Source: a bacterium
Lineage (GTDB): Bacteria; Blakebacterota; Blakebacteria; Blakebacterales; Blakebacteraceae
Length of the DNA stretch: 8,897 nucleotides
Assembly (NCBI GenBank): GCA_025774615.1
Contig: JALGVQ010000126.1
Coordinates: 1 to 8,897, forward strand
Direction of reading: 5' to 3'
The notes beneath the pieces are model-generated. The model did not search any database, was not told the origin of the DNA, and saw nothing but the letters and a program-made list of their open reading frames with translations. The stretch's first letter is position 1, and each line of letters starts with the position of its first letter. Positions 1 to 7,469 of the stretch are shown piece after piece. Made by a program: the position numbers and the translations under genes.

Positions 1-2299
1 TGTTGACCGGCCCGAGCGGCTGGTCGGAGTCGATAGAGAGTATCGTGGAGCGGACCGTCGGAACCATATCGAGCGGGTCACCCAGAGTCCTGATGAGAAG
101 AGTGGCGTTCGTATTGGGATTCTGATGCGCAGTGAAATAGACCTGAATGTGGGTGTCTTCCACCAGGCCCTGGTGATGAGCATGTCCGATCACGCCCACC
201 ACATGGAACCAGGGATCGTTCTCCAGGTCATCCGGGTCCCCGAATGCTTTTCCGCTGAGAGGGTCGGTCTCATGCCAGAGCTGCTCTGCAGCTGTTTCAT
301 CGACGACGATGACCGGGAGCGATCCGGGTGCGTCGGCCGGATCGAAGACGCGGCCTTCGATCAGCGGCAGGCCCAGAGTCTCGAAATATCCCGGACTGAC
401 GATTCTGATATCCCCCCATGGCTGGGGATTATCTTCGTCGATCACATACCCTTCGACATCGAAGATGGTGGTATAGCCCATTCCGGTGAAGGGCACCTGT
501 GATGCGAACGTGGCCCCCTCGACCCCCGGTGTCTCGTTCAGGCGGGTCAGCAGTTCGTCCCAGAAAGCGCTGATCGTTGCTGCTTCTGAATATTTCGTCG
601 GCGGGATGGAGAGACTGATCGTGAGGATGTTATCGGGATCGAACCCGGGATCGATACGCTGCAGGCCGTCGATGGACCGGATGAGCAGACCTGCCCCGGC
701 CAGTACGATCAGGGCCATGGCGAACTCGGCCGCCACCAGGATCTGCCGTAACCGTCCACCGCTCCGTTCGATATGGGAACCGAGCCCTCCTTCGCGCAGT
801 ATTCCCTGGATGTCGAGGCGGGAGATCTGGGCGGCCGGCGCCAGACCGAACAGCACGCCGGTAATACAGGAGACTCCCAGCGTGAAGAGGAGTACCGGCA
901 GGTCAATCGTGATACCAGCCATCCCGAACTGGGCAGGACCGAAGGCGATGATGGCCCTCACACCCCACCAGGCGAGGAAGAGTCCCGCGATACCGCCCAG
1001 ACCAGCCAGGACTACACTCTCGGTCAACAGCATTCCGACCAGTCGCCTGCGGCCCGAACCGAGGGCGCTACGGATGGCGACCTCCTTCCGTCGACGGATC
1101 GAGCGGGCCAGCAGCATGTTTGCGACGTTGGAACAGGTCAGGAGCAGGACGATCCCGACTGCGGCGAAGAGGAGCAGGAGCGAGGAGCGGAATCCCTGAC
1201 GAGCCAGTTCGTTCATGGCCGTCACCCGGCAACTCCAGCCATCAGGGATGAGCTGGGCGATCTCCTCATACATGATCTCTGATTTGACGGCCATCTCGGC
1301 GCGGGCCGCCTCAAGGGTGACACCGTCGTCAAGACGGGCGATCGTGCGCAGAAATTCGAAGATGATACTCCGGTTGGCAAGCTGGTCTGGTGTCAGAGCC
1401 AGAGGGGTCCAGAGAAGGCGGGTCTGTCCCATGAAGTCGCGGAAGCCCTCCGGCATCACCCCCACGATCTCGTACGATTCCCCGTTCAGCTGGACCGTCC
1501 GGCCGATCACATCGGTATCACCTGCCAGCCGGGCATTCCAGAAGCCGTCACTCAATATGATCACCCGGCTGTTGCCGAAGAGATCCTCCTCTTCGAGGAA
1601 GGTCCGGCCCATGGCCGGCTCCACTCCGTATACATCGAACCAGTTCCAGCTTACCTGACCACCGATGAGTCGCTCCGGATCACCGAGTCCGGTCAGGTTG
1701 GTTACCCAGCTCCGTGAGGCGGCGACACTCTCGAAACTGCTGATGGTATCGCGATATTCAGTGAAACCGCGGACTGATGTATTCGATATCAGATTTTTGC
1801 CGGGATAGAAGTGGTTGAGCGCAACCAGTTCGTTCGAGTCGGGGTAATCGAGAGGGTGGAGCAGTATTGCATTCACCAGGCTGAAGATGGTGACGTTTGC
1901 GCCGATCCCGAGTGCCAGTGTAAGGATGATGACCGCTGAGAAAGTCGGCTGACGGCGCACTCTCCTGATGCTGTATTTCAGATGTTGCTTCAGCCGATCG
2001 AACAGAGTGCTGCTGCCGCCGGGATCTGAAACAGAGCGGGTGTTACGTCGGAATCGGTCGGCTTCGAGGTTCACATCCACCTCCCGCATCTTTCCATGTC
2101 TGATGAGTGACCAGAGACAGGCCCCGGTGAGCGAAATCACCCTCCGCCAGAGCCAGAGGATAGCTCTCGGCCTCCCGTATAGCCGGATGGCATATTCGAG
2201 ATACTGCTCCTCGAGATCGCCGATCAGATAATCGCGTTCCAGGTCGGGGAGTACCCGGTTCAGGAATCCGAGGACATGGGCCGGCAACGACTTTGTCAT
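1..2299 (-). CDS. ADOP-type orphan ABC permease (MacB/FtsX-like), C-terminus outside window
   Basis: The frame is open for 766 codons from the ATG at 2299 to the window edge. Residues about 5-65 form a permease prefix domain with the G-D-L-E-E motif at residues 27-31. A membrane helix at about 118-142 leads into a MacB-like periplasmic domain (about 143-365). Three FtsX-type helices follow at about 372-394, 423-451 and 466-487. Another helix at about 519-539 begins the second half, whose periplasmic domain reaches the edge; the last FtsX domain should lie beyond. This duplicated layout with a prefix and no fused ATPase is that of the acidobacterial duplicated orphan permease family, usually 800-900 residues. 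The start overlaps the padR stop as ATGA, and GGGAGAGG lies just upstream, so the two are translationally coupled. No ATPase gene is visible nearby. The transported substrate is unknown; MacB relatives export peptides, lipoproteins or macrolides, which cannot be assumed here. Confidence 0.93.
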   Translation of the reverse strand, partial: MTKSLPAHVLGFLNRVLPDLERDYLIGDLEEQYLEYAIRLYGRPRAILWLWRRVISLTGACLWSLIRHGKMREVDVNLEADRFRRNTRSVSDPGGSSTLFDRLKQHLKYSIRRVRRQPTFSAVIILTLALGIGANVTIFSLVNAILLHPLDYPDSNELVALNHFYPGKNLISNTSVRGFTEYRDTISSFESVAASRSWVTNLTGLGDPERLIGGQVSWNWFDVYGVEPAMGRTFLEEEDLFGNSRVIILSDGFWNARLAGDTDVIGRTVQLNGESYEIVGVMPEGFRDFMGQTRLLWTPLALTPDQLANRSIIFEFLRTIARLDDGVTLEAARAEMAVKSEIMYEEIAQLIPDGWSCRVTAMNELARQGFRSSLLLLFAAVGIVLLLTCSNVANMLLARSIRRRKEVAIRSALGSGRRRLVGMLLTESVVLAGLGGIAGLFLAWWGVRAIIAFGPAQFGMAGITIDLPVLLFTLGVSCITGVLFGLAPAAQISRLDIQGILREGGLGSHIERSGGRLRQILVAAEFAMALIVLAGAGLLIRSIDGLQRIDPGFDPDNILTISLSIPPTKYSEAATISAFWDELLTRLNETPGVEGATFASQVPFTGMGYTTIFDVEGYVIDEDNPQPWGDIRIVSPGYFETLGLPLIEGRVFDPADAPGSLPVIVVDETAAEQLWHETDPLSGKAFGDPDDLENDPWFHVVGVIGHAHHQGLVEDTHIQVYFTAHQNPNTNATLLIRTLGDPLDMVPTVRSTILSIDSDQPLGPVN

Positions 2300-2628
2300 A
2301 CCTCTCCCAGTAGTGGTTCGAGTCCGGCCGACATCCGCTTCAACACCGAGATCGAGCTCTGTAGAGCATCCATACCGTCCGGCTCTACCAGGTAGAGCCT
2401 CCGTGGACGACCACCCCGCATGGGTCGGGAATCTCCGCGGTGCGACCGCAGGTATCCCTTTTCCTCAAGCCGGTTGAGGGTCGTATAGACCGCACCGGTC
2501 GAAACAGAATGGCTGGCTCGTGCCTCGATCTCATTCGTGATCGTGACCGCGTAGGCTTCATCTCCGAGGTGGAGGATCGCGAGCAGGATCAGTTGTTCGA
2601 ATTCACCGAGTGGTGTGACGGTACCCAT
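2296..2628 (-). CDS. PadR-family winged-helix transcriptional regulator
   Basis: A 110-aa protein with the PadR winged-helix pattern. It opens with a helix containing E-Q-L-I-L-L-A-I-L, followed by a helix-turn-helix with the S-T-G-A-V-Y-T-T-L-N-R-L-E-E-K-G-Y-L signature at about residues 42-60. The wing carries R-G-G-R-P-R-R-L-Y-L at about 70-80, typical of PadR proteins that sit beside ADOP permeases. The C-terminal dimerisation helix is short, as in the small (s2-type) PadR subgroup. The ATG at 2628 is supported by GAGAAGGGG six bases upstream. The stop overlaps the permease start by 4 bases, so the pair is almost certainly one transcript. By family precedent it represses its own operon and responds to an unknown inducer or stress; two direct repeats just upstream are candidate binding sites. 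Confidence 0.95.
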   Translation of the reverse strand: MGTVTPLGEFEQLILLAILHLGDEAYAVTITNEIEARASHSVSTGAVYTTLNRLEEKGYLRSHRGDSRPMRGGRPRRLYLVEPDGMDALQSSISVLKRMSAGLEPLLGEV

Positions 2629-2634
2629 GCGTTT

Positions 2635-2643
2635 CCCCTTCTC
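2635..2643 (-). promoter_or_regulatory. Ribosome binding site of padR
   Basis: On the minus strand GAGAAGGGG lies six bases before the ATG at 2628. It is a strong Shine-Dalgarno match and fixes the start codon of the regulator. Confidence 0.75.
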
Positions 2644-2650
2644 CGGGTTA

Positions 2651-2666
2651 TTTCCCTACATTGTCT
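2651..2666 (-). repeat. Direct repeat copy 1 upstream of padR, candidate operator
   Basis: On the minus strand this reads AGACAATGTAGGGAAA. A second copy at 2696-2711 matches in 14 of 16 positions in the same orientation, 45 bases away, start to start. This copy ends 22 bases before the padR start codon, where a bound autorepressor could block transcription or initiation. The role is inferred from position and from the autoregulatory habit of PadR proteins. Confidence 0.5.
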
Positions 2667-2695
2667 ACGAAAGGGGATGCGTCAGAGTTGCATGT

Positions 2696-2711
2696 TTTCC
2701 CTGCAATGTCT
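2696..2711 (-). repeat. Direct repeat copy 2 upstream of padR, candidate operator
   Basis: On the minus strand this reads AGACATTGCAGGGAAA and differs from the copy at 2651-2666 at two positions. It starts directly after the terminator tail of the upstream operon, so it sits where the padR promoter should be. I found no convincing -35/-10 pair here, so the exact promoter is not called. Confidence 0.5.
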
Positions 2712-2713
2712 GG

Positions 2714-2746
2714 AAAATTGATCCGGAATCCCGATCGGGACTCCGG
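2714..2746 (-). terminator. Intrinsic terminator of the four-gene operon
   Basis: Read on the minus strand, 2746-2723 forms a 10-bp stem, CCGGAGUCCC with GGGAUUCCGG, around a GAUC tetraloop. The single imperfect pair becomes G-U in the minus-strand transcript. It is followed by AUCAAUUUU. It lies 48 bases past the stop codon at 2795 and before padR. The U tract is short and offset, so termination may be partial. Confidence 0.65.
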
Positions 2747-2794
2747 TGGCAGCAGCTATAGAGGTGCCGGAGGTGGGCTCGATCGGTGGATCGT

Positions 2795-5392
2795 TCAGCG
2801 TTCCACGATGGTCAGTTCACCCTTCAGATCGATTCCCTCGCCTGAGATCCACACGGTATAGGTGCCCGCCCTGATGAAAATGCGGTCCCGCCAGAAGTAG
2901 GCGTCCTGTCCCTCGATCCGCTCGGTGATGAGGTCCCATCGGATCTGATTGAGGCCTTTCGAGCCCTCATGCTCCATCGACCACACGGTCCGGTCCTGGT
3001 CGTTGACCACGCTGATGGTCACAGAAACGCCCTCTGTCAGGAAGAAGGTGATGGGGACCTTCTCCATGGTGCTGTACCGGGGATCGCGGTGGGTATCGTT
3101 TATCCAGGGCAGACGAGCTGTCGGGGTATCGAAGAGGATGTTTTCGCGTGGTGAATCTGCCTGGAACATCTCATGCAGGGGGTGGAGATTAGTACGCCAG
3201 ATTCCCCGTCCGTGGGTGCCGGCCACCAGGTCCATCTCCCGTTCCTGGATCACCAGGTCGGAAACCGCCGCGGCGGGAAGGTCACCAAGGAGTGACCAGC
3301 TCGTACCGCGATCGAACGAGACATAGACCCCCCGGTACATCCCCGCATAGAGGATATCCTCGCATACCGGATCCTCGAGTATGCAATAAGCCACCTCGCC
3401 GGGCAGGTTCCCCATGATCGATCGCCAGGTCCGGCCGAAGTCGTCGGAGGCGAAGAGGTGCCCCGCCAGGTCGTCATCGTTGATACCGGTCAATGAGATG
3501 TAGACCCGGGAGGTGCTGAACCGGGAGGGGGAGATGCTCCGGATATACCGGTTCGGCAGCCCGACCGAATGCTCGGTCCATTCTCCACCGTCGTTCTTCG
3601 TTACCCAGAAAGCGCCTTTGTCGGTACCGACGTAGAGCAGTCCGGGCTGCAGATGGGATTCGGCCACCGCGCCGGCGGAGACCGACCGTTTTTCAGGGAA
3701 GGCCGACTGTGAGAGATCGGGACTGATCAGATCCCAGGAGTCTCCGCGGTCGACACTCTTGAAGAGGTAGTTGCCGCCGTGGTAGAGCGTCACTGGATCG
3801 TGAGGTGAGATGATGTAGGGAGCGATGAAATTGTAGTTCAGTTCACGATCGTCGTCCCTCGGAAAACGCGGCCTGATCCCCACAGACCGGTCGGCGGCCA
3901 TGTCCTTGCGACGCACTCCACCGTTCTGGCTGGAGAAGTATACGATGTTCGGATCGACAGGATCGGGCAGGGTGTAACAGCCGTCTCCACCAGACCAGGA
4001 GTCGAGCCAGACGTATTGCCATCCGTCCGGGTACTTCGGCTGCCACTCACGGGAGGGTCCCATGACCGATGAGTCATCCTGGGTCCCGCCGTAGACCTGG
4101 TAGGGCTCCTGGTTGTCGACAGCGATGTCGTAGAACTCCCCGGCCGGGATATTGTTGTAGTGCAACCATGTGCCGGCCCGGTCGTAACTGATGAAGAACC
4201 CACCGTCGTTGCCCAGGAGGAGGCGATCGGGATCGTTTGGGTCTATCCACATCTCACAGTTGTCGAGGTGGAGCATCTCTGATGGGTTGGGGAAGAGGTG
4301 GTAGACCTCACCGCCCATGAGACTGAAGGTCTTCCCGCCGTCACTGCTGCGGGCTGTCTGGACCCCGAGAGCGTATATCTCTTCGTCGTCCTGTGGATTC
4401 ACATAACAGTCAGTGAAGTACCAGCCGATGCTGCCGAGCATCAGCAGTTCATCCTTATGGGTACGGTTCCATGTGATACCGCCGTCGAGGGTACGGTAGA
4501 CCTCCGCCTTTCCCTCTCCGCGTTCCCTGCGGTTCAGATTATCGACGAGGGCGTACACCTTCAGCGGATCGGTCCAGGATACGGCCAGACCGATCCGGCC
4601 GGTCAGGGGACCGTCGGGGAAACCTCCCCACGCCCTGGTGAATGTCGAGCCTCCGTCAGAACTGTACCAGACCCCGCTCTCGGGACCCGCCACGCCGGGA
4701 TTGTTCTCCCACATCGAGACGTAGACCCGGCTGGGATCCGACGACGCGATCACCACGTCGTTCGCTCCGGTCCGCTCGTTCACATAGAGCACGTGTTCCC
4801 AGCTCTCACCACCATCAGTGGTCCGGTACAGTCCCCGGTTCGGATTGGTGGACCAGAAATGGCCCTGCACGGCCACGAAGGCGATGTCGGGATCGCGCGG
4901 ATGCACGGCGATCTCGCCGATATGGTATGAATCGGGGAGTCCTACATTCCGCCATGTCTCTCCGGCATCATCGGAGCGGAACACCCCGGTGCCGGGCATG
5001 GTGAAGTTCCGTGCCTTCTTGAGGCTCTCACCCGAACCGAGCCAGATGACATTCGGGTCGGAGGGTGCCAGCGCGATATCACCGATACCCAGGGCCGACT
5101 GCTCCTCGAAGATCGGTCGCCAGCTGAGACCGTGGTTCTCGGTTTTCCACAGGTTGCCCGACCCGAAGGCCACGTACATGGTAGCCGGCGATCGGGGGTC
5201 ACCCTGCACGGCCTCGACCCGGGCGGAGTTCATCACCGGGCCGAGTGGCACCCACAGGAGTCCGAATTCTGACGTTGCCCGCAGCGCCAGATACTGCTCG
5301 AACGAGTCGAGCAGGGGACTTCCCGGTTCCTGGGCCTCGACAGTCATGGAACATATCAGCATCATCAGGATCAGATATCGTGATGTTCTCAC
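2795..5392 (-). CDS. Secreted Asp-box (BNR) beta-propeller protein, sortilin/GH74-like fold, with C-terminal Ig-like domain
   Basis: An 865-aa exported protein. Residues 1-20 are a signal peptide with a hydrophobic core and a V-E-A/Q cleavage site; the Cys at 14 is not in a lipobox. Asp boxes of the S-x-D-x-G-x-T-W type occur near residues 84 (weak), 140, 191, 244, 301, 349, 402, then 546, 598 (weak), 649 and 692. The first seven are about 50 residues apart, as expected for one seven-bladed propeller. After a 137-residue gap the second set fits another propeller. T-H-G-R-G-I-W at 726-732 closes the propeller region, and about 780-865 looks like a FlgD-type Ig-like domain. The family is often annotated as sialidase or glycosyl hydrolase, but I see no R-I-P motif of true sialidases, so enzymatic activity is unproven. 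The GTG start at 5392 overlaps the methyltransferase stop as GTGA and has AAAGGAG seven bases upstream. Confidence 0.92.
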   Translation of the reverse strand: MRTSRYLILMMLICSMTVEAQEPGSPLLDSFEQYLALRATSEFGLLWVPLGPVMNSARVEAVQGDPRSPATMYVAFGSGNLWKTENHGLSWRPIFEEQSALGIGDIALAPSDPNVIWLGSGESLKKARNFTMPGTGVFRSDDAGETWRNVGLPDSYHIGEIAVHPRDPDIAFVAVQGHFWSTNPNRGLYRTTDGGESWEHVLYVNERTGANDVVIASSDPSRVYVSMWENNPGVAGPESGVWYSSDGGSTFTRAWGGFPDGPLTGRIGLAVSWTDPLKVYALVDNLNRRERGEGKAEVYRTLDGGITWNRTHKDELLMLGSIGWYFTDCYVNPQDDEEIYALGVQTARSSDGGKTFSLMGGEVYHLFPNPSEMLHLDNCEMWIDPNDPDRLLLGNDGGFFISYDRAGTWLHYNNIPAGEFYDIAVDNQEPYQVYGGTQDDSSVMGPSREWQPKYPDGWQYVWLDSWSGGDGCYTLPDPVDPNIVYFSSQNGGVRRKDMAADRSVGIRPRFPRDDDRELNYNFIAPYIISPHDPVTLYHGGNYLFKSVDRGDSWDLISPDLSQSAFPEKRSVSAGAVAESHLQPGLLYVGTDKGAFWVTKNDGGEWTEHSVGLPNRYIRSISPSRFSTSRVYISLTGINDDDLAGHLFASDDFGRTWRSIMGNLPGEVAYCILEDPVCEDILYAGMYRGVYVSFDRGTSWSLLGDLPAAAVSDLVIQEREMDLVAGTHGRGIWRTNLHPLHEMFQADSPRENILFDTPTARLPWINDTHRDPRYSTMEKVPITFFLTEGVSVTISVVNDQDRTVWSMEHEGSKGLNQIRWDLITERIEGQDAYFWRDRIFIRAGTYTVWISGEGIDLKGELTIVER

Positions 5393-6027
5393 ACGATTTC
5401 TCCTTTGCGCAGCAGATAAAGCCCCATGGTGCCACCTGAGACGACCTTCATGTTCTCAAGCATCATTCCGTGTTCCTCGATGAGGGGGAGCATGCCCTGC
5501 CGGGCGAGGAAGATCCGGGAGTTCCTGAAGTGATCGCGTCCGCCCGTGAATTCCGCGACGGTAATGAGCGCGTTCCACACGCGCCCTTTCAAGCCTCTGA
5601 GCGGTCCCGGGTGGAAGTCGACGATCATCATGCGACCCTCCGGTTTCATGACCCGTTTCATCTGATTCAGTATTGCTGATCGTTCTTCTGGTGGGTGTTC
5701 GTGCAGAAAAAGTGAGGTGATGACGACGTCGAAGGAATGGTCTTCGAATGGTATTTCCCGGGCATCCTCAAGCCGAAGATCGGCCTCACTGCCAAGGCGT
5801 TTCCTCGCGATCGCGAGCATCGCTGGAGAGAGATCGATCCCCGAGATCCGGCAGCCGGAGCGAGCGTACAGTTCCAGATGCATTCCGGTCCCACAACCGA
5901 CATCAAGAACAGTGGCTCCCTCGCAGGGCGGCAGCATCGATATTGCGATCTCTCTCAGACGCCGTACGAATCGTCCGATCAACGGGTCGTAGAGACGGGC
6001 GCTCCAATCGTAGTGGTTCTCTGTCAT
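5389..6027 (-). CDS. Class I SAM-dependent methyltransferase
   Basis: A 212-aa cytosolic protein with a Rossmann-type methyltransferase domain. Motif I is V-L-D-V-G-C-G-T-G at residues 40-48. The acidic residue that binds the SAM ribose is D65 in S-G-I-D-L-S. An acidic D88 lies in L-E-D-A-R, and F-D-V-V-I-T-S at 99-105 is the motif before strand 4. L-H-E-H follows at 108-111, and K-P-E-G-R at 128-132 begins the next motif. The N-terminal Y-D-x-L-I-G-R-F segment recalls UbiE/phospholipid N-methyltransferase relatives, but the methyl acceptor cannot be read from sequence. The ATG at 6027 overlaps the upstream stop as ATGA; GAGG lies ten bases upstream, so translation may depend partly on coupling. 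Its place between a signalling pair and an exported protein does not reveal a substrate. Confidence 0.94.
   Translation of the reverse strand: MTENHYDWSARLYDPLIGRFVRRLREIAISMLPPCEGATVLDVGCGTGMHLELYARSGCRISGIDLSPAMLAIARKRLGSEADLRLEDAREIPFEDHSFDVVITSLFLHEHPPEERSAILNQMKRVMKPEGRMMIVDFHPGPLRGLKGRVWNALITVAEFTGGRDHFRNSRIFLARQGMLPLIEEHGMMLENMKVVSGGTMGLYLLRKGEIV
5400..5406 (-). promoter_or_regulatory. Ribosome binding site deciding the GTG start of the propeller gene
   Basis: AAAGGAG on the minus strand lies inside the last codons of the methyltransferase gene, seven bases before GTG at 5392. This near-perfect Shine-Dalgarno sequence supports the GTG start and gives a complete signal peptide. Confidence 0.8.
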
Positions 6028-7469
6028 CCTGACAGGTCCTCAATCCGGTAATCGCGTATCCAGCGATCGATCACCGTGGTGATGGCTTCCCGCAGATTCT
6101 CGCCGATCCCATGGATCGGACGCACCTCTTCTGCAAGCAGAGTATACCCCTGCCAGTCGAGCCAGGAGGAGATGACATCGCTGTCCGCCAGTTTCTGGAT
6201 AACTTCTTGAGGTACAGATTGCAGGGTCTCAACAAGATCATGGAGGGTATACACGTATTCTGACCCGATGATGAGGGGGGTGCGGTCCAGTCGTTCGATC
6301 TCCTTCGCGATATGCTCCTTCAGAAAGGAGATCAGTTGAAGTCCCTGACTCCGATCAGGTCGGATGATATCACCCAACTCCCGGTAGCTATGCATGTACA
6401 GCCAGGTGGAGAACGCGTCACGCTGCCCGTAGACCTCAAGGATATCAAGGATCTTCAGACCCTCCGGACTCTCTTCCTCGGCCAGACAGAGCACATCATG
6501 CAGTTCATGTATGCTCGTGATACGGTAGAGAACGTTGTTGCCATCATCGATGATCAGGAAATCGCCGATTCCGGAGTAATCATGGATATGGTCTTTCAAC
6601 TCTGTCAGACTTCCTGGATCCCCTTTCGGCAGAATGTAGAAGTCATCCCTGAAGGCCTCCGCATCATCAGCTTTCGAAGCGATCACGATCGGTATCCGGG
6701 GGTAGCGTTGAGTGATGAGCCGGATCAGATCGCGGCAACTGTCGCTATCGAGTTCATTTTTTCTCGGGAACACCAGATCGGTGATCAGGAATACCACATC
6801 GTCACCCTGACCGGCGATGGTCGAATCGGGATGTTCGATCGTGGCCTCATCATCGGTTCCGAAGAGAAATGTCAGGGCCTCCTCGAACGTCCTGGCGATC
6901 ATCACCGCCGCCCTCTGTCCGATTATGTTGTAAAGCACGGGGAGAAACTGGGATACCCAGCGTGGTTCATCATCGACTACCAGAAATACGAACCGCTTCA
7001 TATGACCTGATCGGCGGATATTGATCAGGTCCTCGACCGCTCTGACCGCCGCCGGGACGATCAGATGAGGGGCGCAGGTGTCGGAATCGTATGCGAATAC
7101 CAGATCGGCACTCGCCGAAAAGGGGAACCTTTCGCGGGAAGGTCGAGGAGCAGAACTCTGAAGAAACGTGTTGGCAGTCAGCAGGACGATCACACAACCG
7201 GGATTGTTGCCCCGAATGGCATCGGTGTCGACGACAGGAAGGGCAGTATCATCAAGAATGAATGCCAGTGGCAGGTCGGTCTCATACTCGTTCACCGCAC
7301 GAGGCTCACGCAAGACCTCGACATTCAGCCAGGGCATAACCTCCATGAGGAGTTCGGCACTCTCACGAATCCGCTTCTCAGCACTGAATATGACCACCTG
7401 CCCCACTTTGATGGGATGAATCGACCTGGGCCTGAAGCGGTGTTCGCTGTTTGCGGGGGTATCAGTCAT
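6024..7469 (-). CDS. Tandem receiver-domain protein with duplicated C-terminal module, partner of the PEP/pyruvate-binding protein
   Basis: 481 aa from the ATG at 7469; an in-frame TTG at 7481 would add four residues. Residues about 22-150 resemble a degenerate receiver domain: D73/D74 sit at the acceptor position but the first acidic pair is missing. Residues about 160-300 form a second receiver with D166/D167, candidate phosphoacceptor D231 in L-I-T-D-L, S265 and K282 in L-P-K-G, so the key residues are all present. Residues 301-480 hold two related modules, each with an S-x-W-L and an R-P motif. The segment containing G-D-F near 302 and S-T-W-L near 354 matches what I remember between the receivers and the PEP-binding domain of a long fused family. 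No DNA-binding or output enzyme domain is visible. The gene overlaps its upstream neighbour by 8 bases (ATGACTGA). Partnership with that protein is inferred from the fused relatives. Confidence 0.88.
   Translation of the reverse strand: MTDTPANSEHRFRPRSIHPIKVGQVVIFSAEKRIRESAELLMEVMPWLNVEVLREPRAVNEYETDLPLAFILDDTALPVVDTDAIRGNNPGCVIVLLTANTFLQSSAPRPSRERFPFSASADLVFAYDSDTCAPHLIVPAAVRAVEDLINIRRSGHMKRFVFLVVDDEPRWVSQFLPVLYNIIGQRAAVMIARTFEEALTFLFGTDDEATIEHPDSTIAGQGDDVVFLITDLVFPRKNELDSDSCRDLIRLITQRYPRIPIVIASKADDAEAFRDDFYILPKGDPGSLTELKDHIHDYSGIGDFLIIDDGNNVLYRITSIHELHDVLCLAEEESPEGLKILDILEVYGQRDAFSTWLYMHSYRELGDIIRPDRSQGLQLISFLKEHIAKEIERLDRTPLIIGSEYVYTLHDLVETLQSVPQEVIQKLADSDVISSWLDWQGYTLLAEEVRPIHGIGENLREAITTVIDRWIRDYRIEDLSG

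Noticed and set aside
486-1199. Plus-strand open frame of 237 codons, rich in Arg, Ser and Pro
   Set aside because: It is the complement of the permease gene; the composition is typical of an antisense frame in G+C-rich DNA.
2440-2861. Two short overlapping plus-strand frames around the padR upstream region
   Set aside because: They overlap padR, the terminator and the propeller gene end on the other strand, and have no recognisable product.
4298-4930. Plus-strand open frame of 210 codons
   Set aside because: It is antisense to the Asp-box propeller gene and shows no family features.
2795-5392. Sialidase (neuraminidase) activity for the Asp-box protein
   Set aside because: Asp boxes mark propeller folds in many families; the sialidase R-I-P motif was not found.
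6312-7010. Plus-strand open frame of 232 codons
   Set aside because: It lies wholly antisense to the receiver-protein gene, whose product has recognisable domains; its own translation shows no domain or signal.
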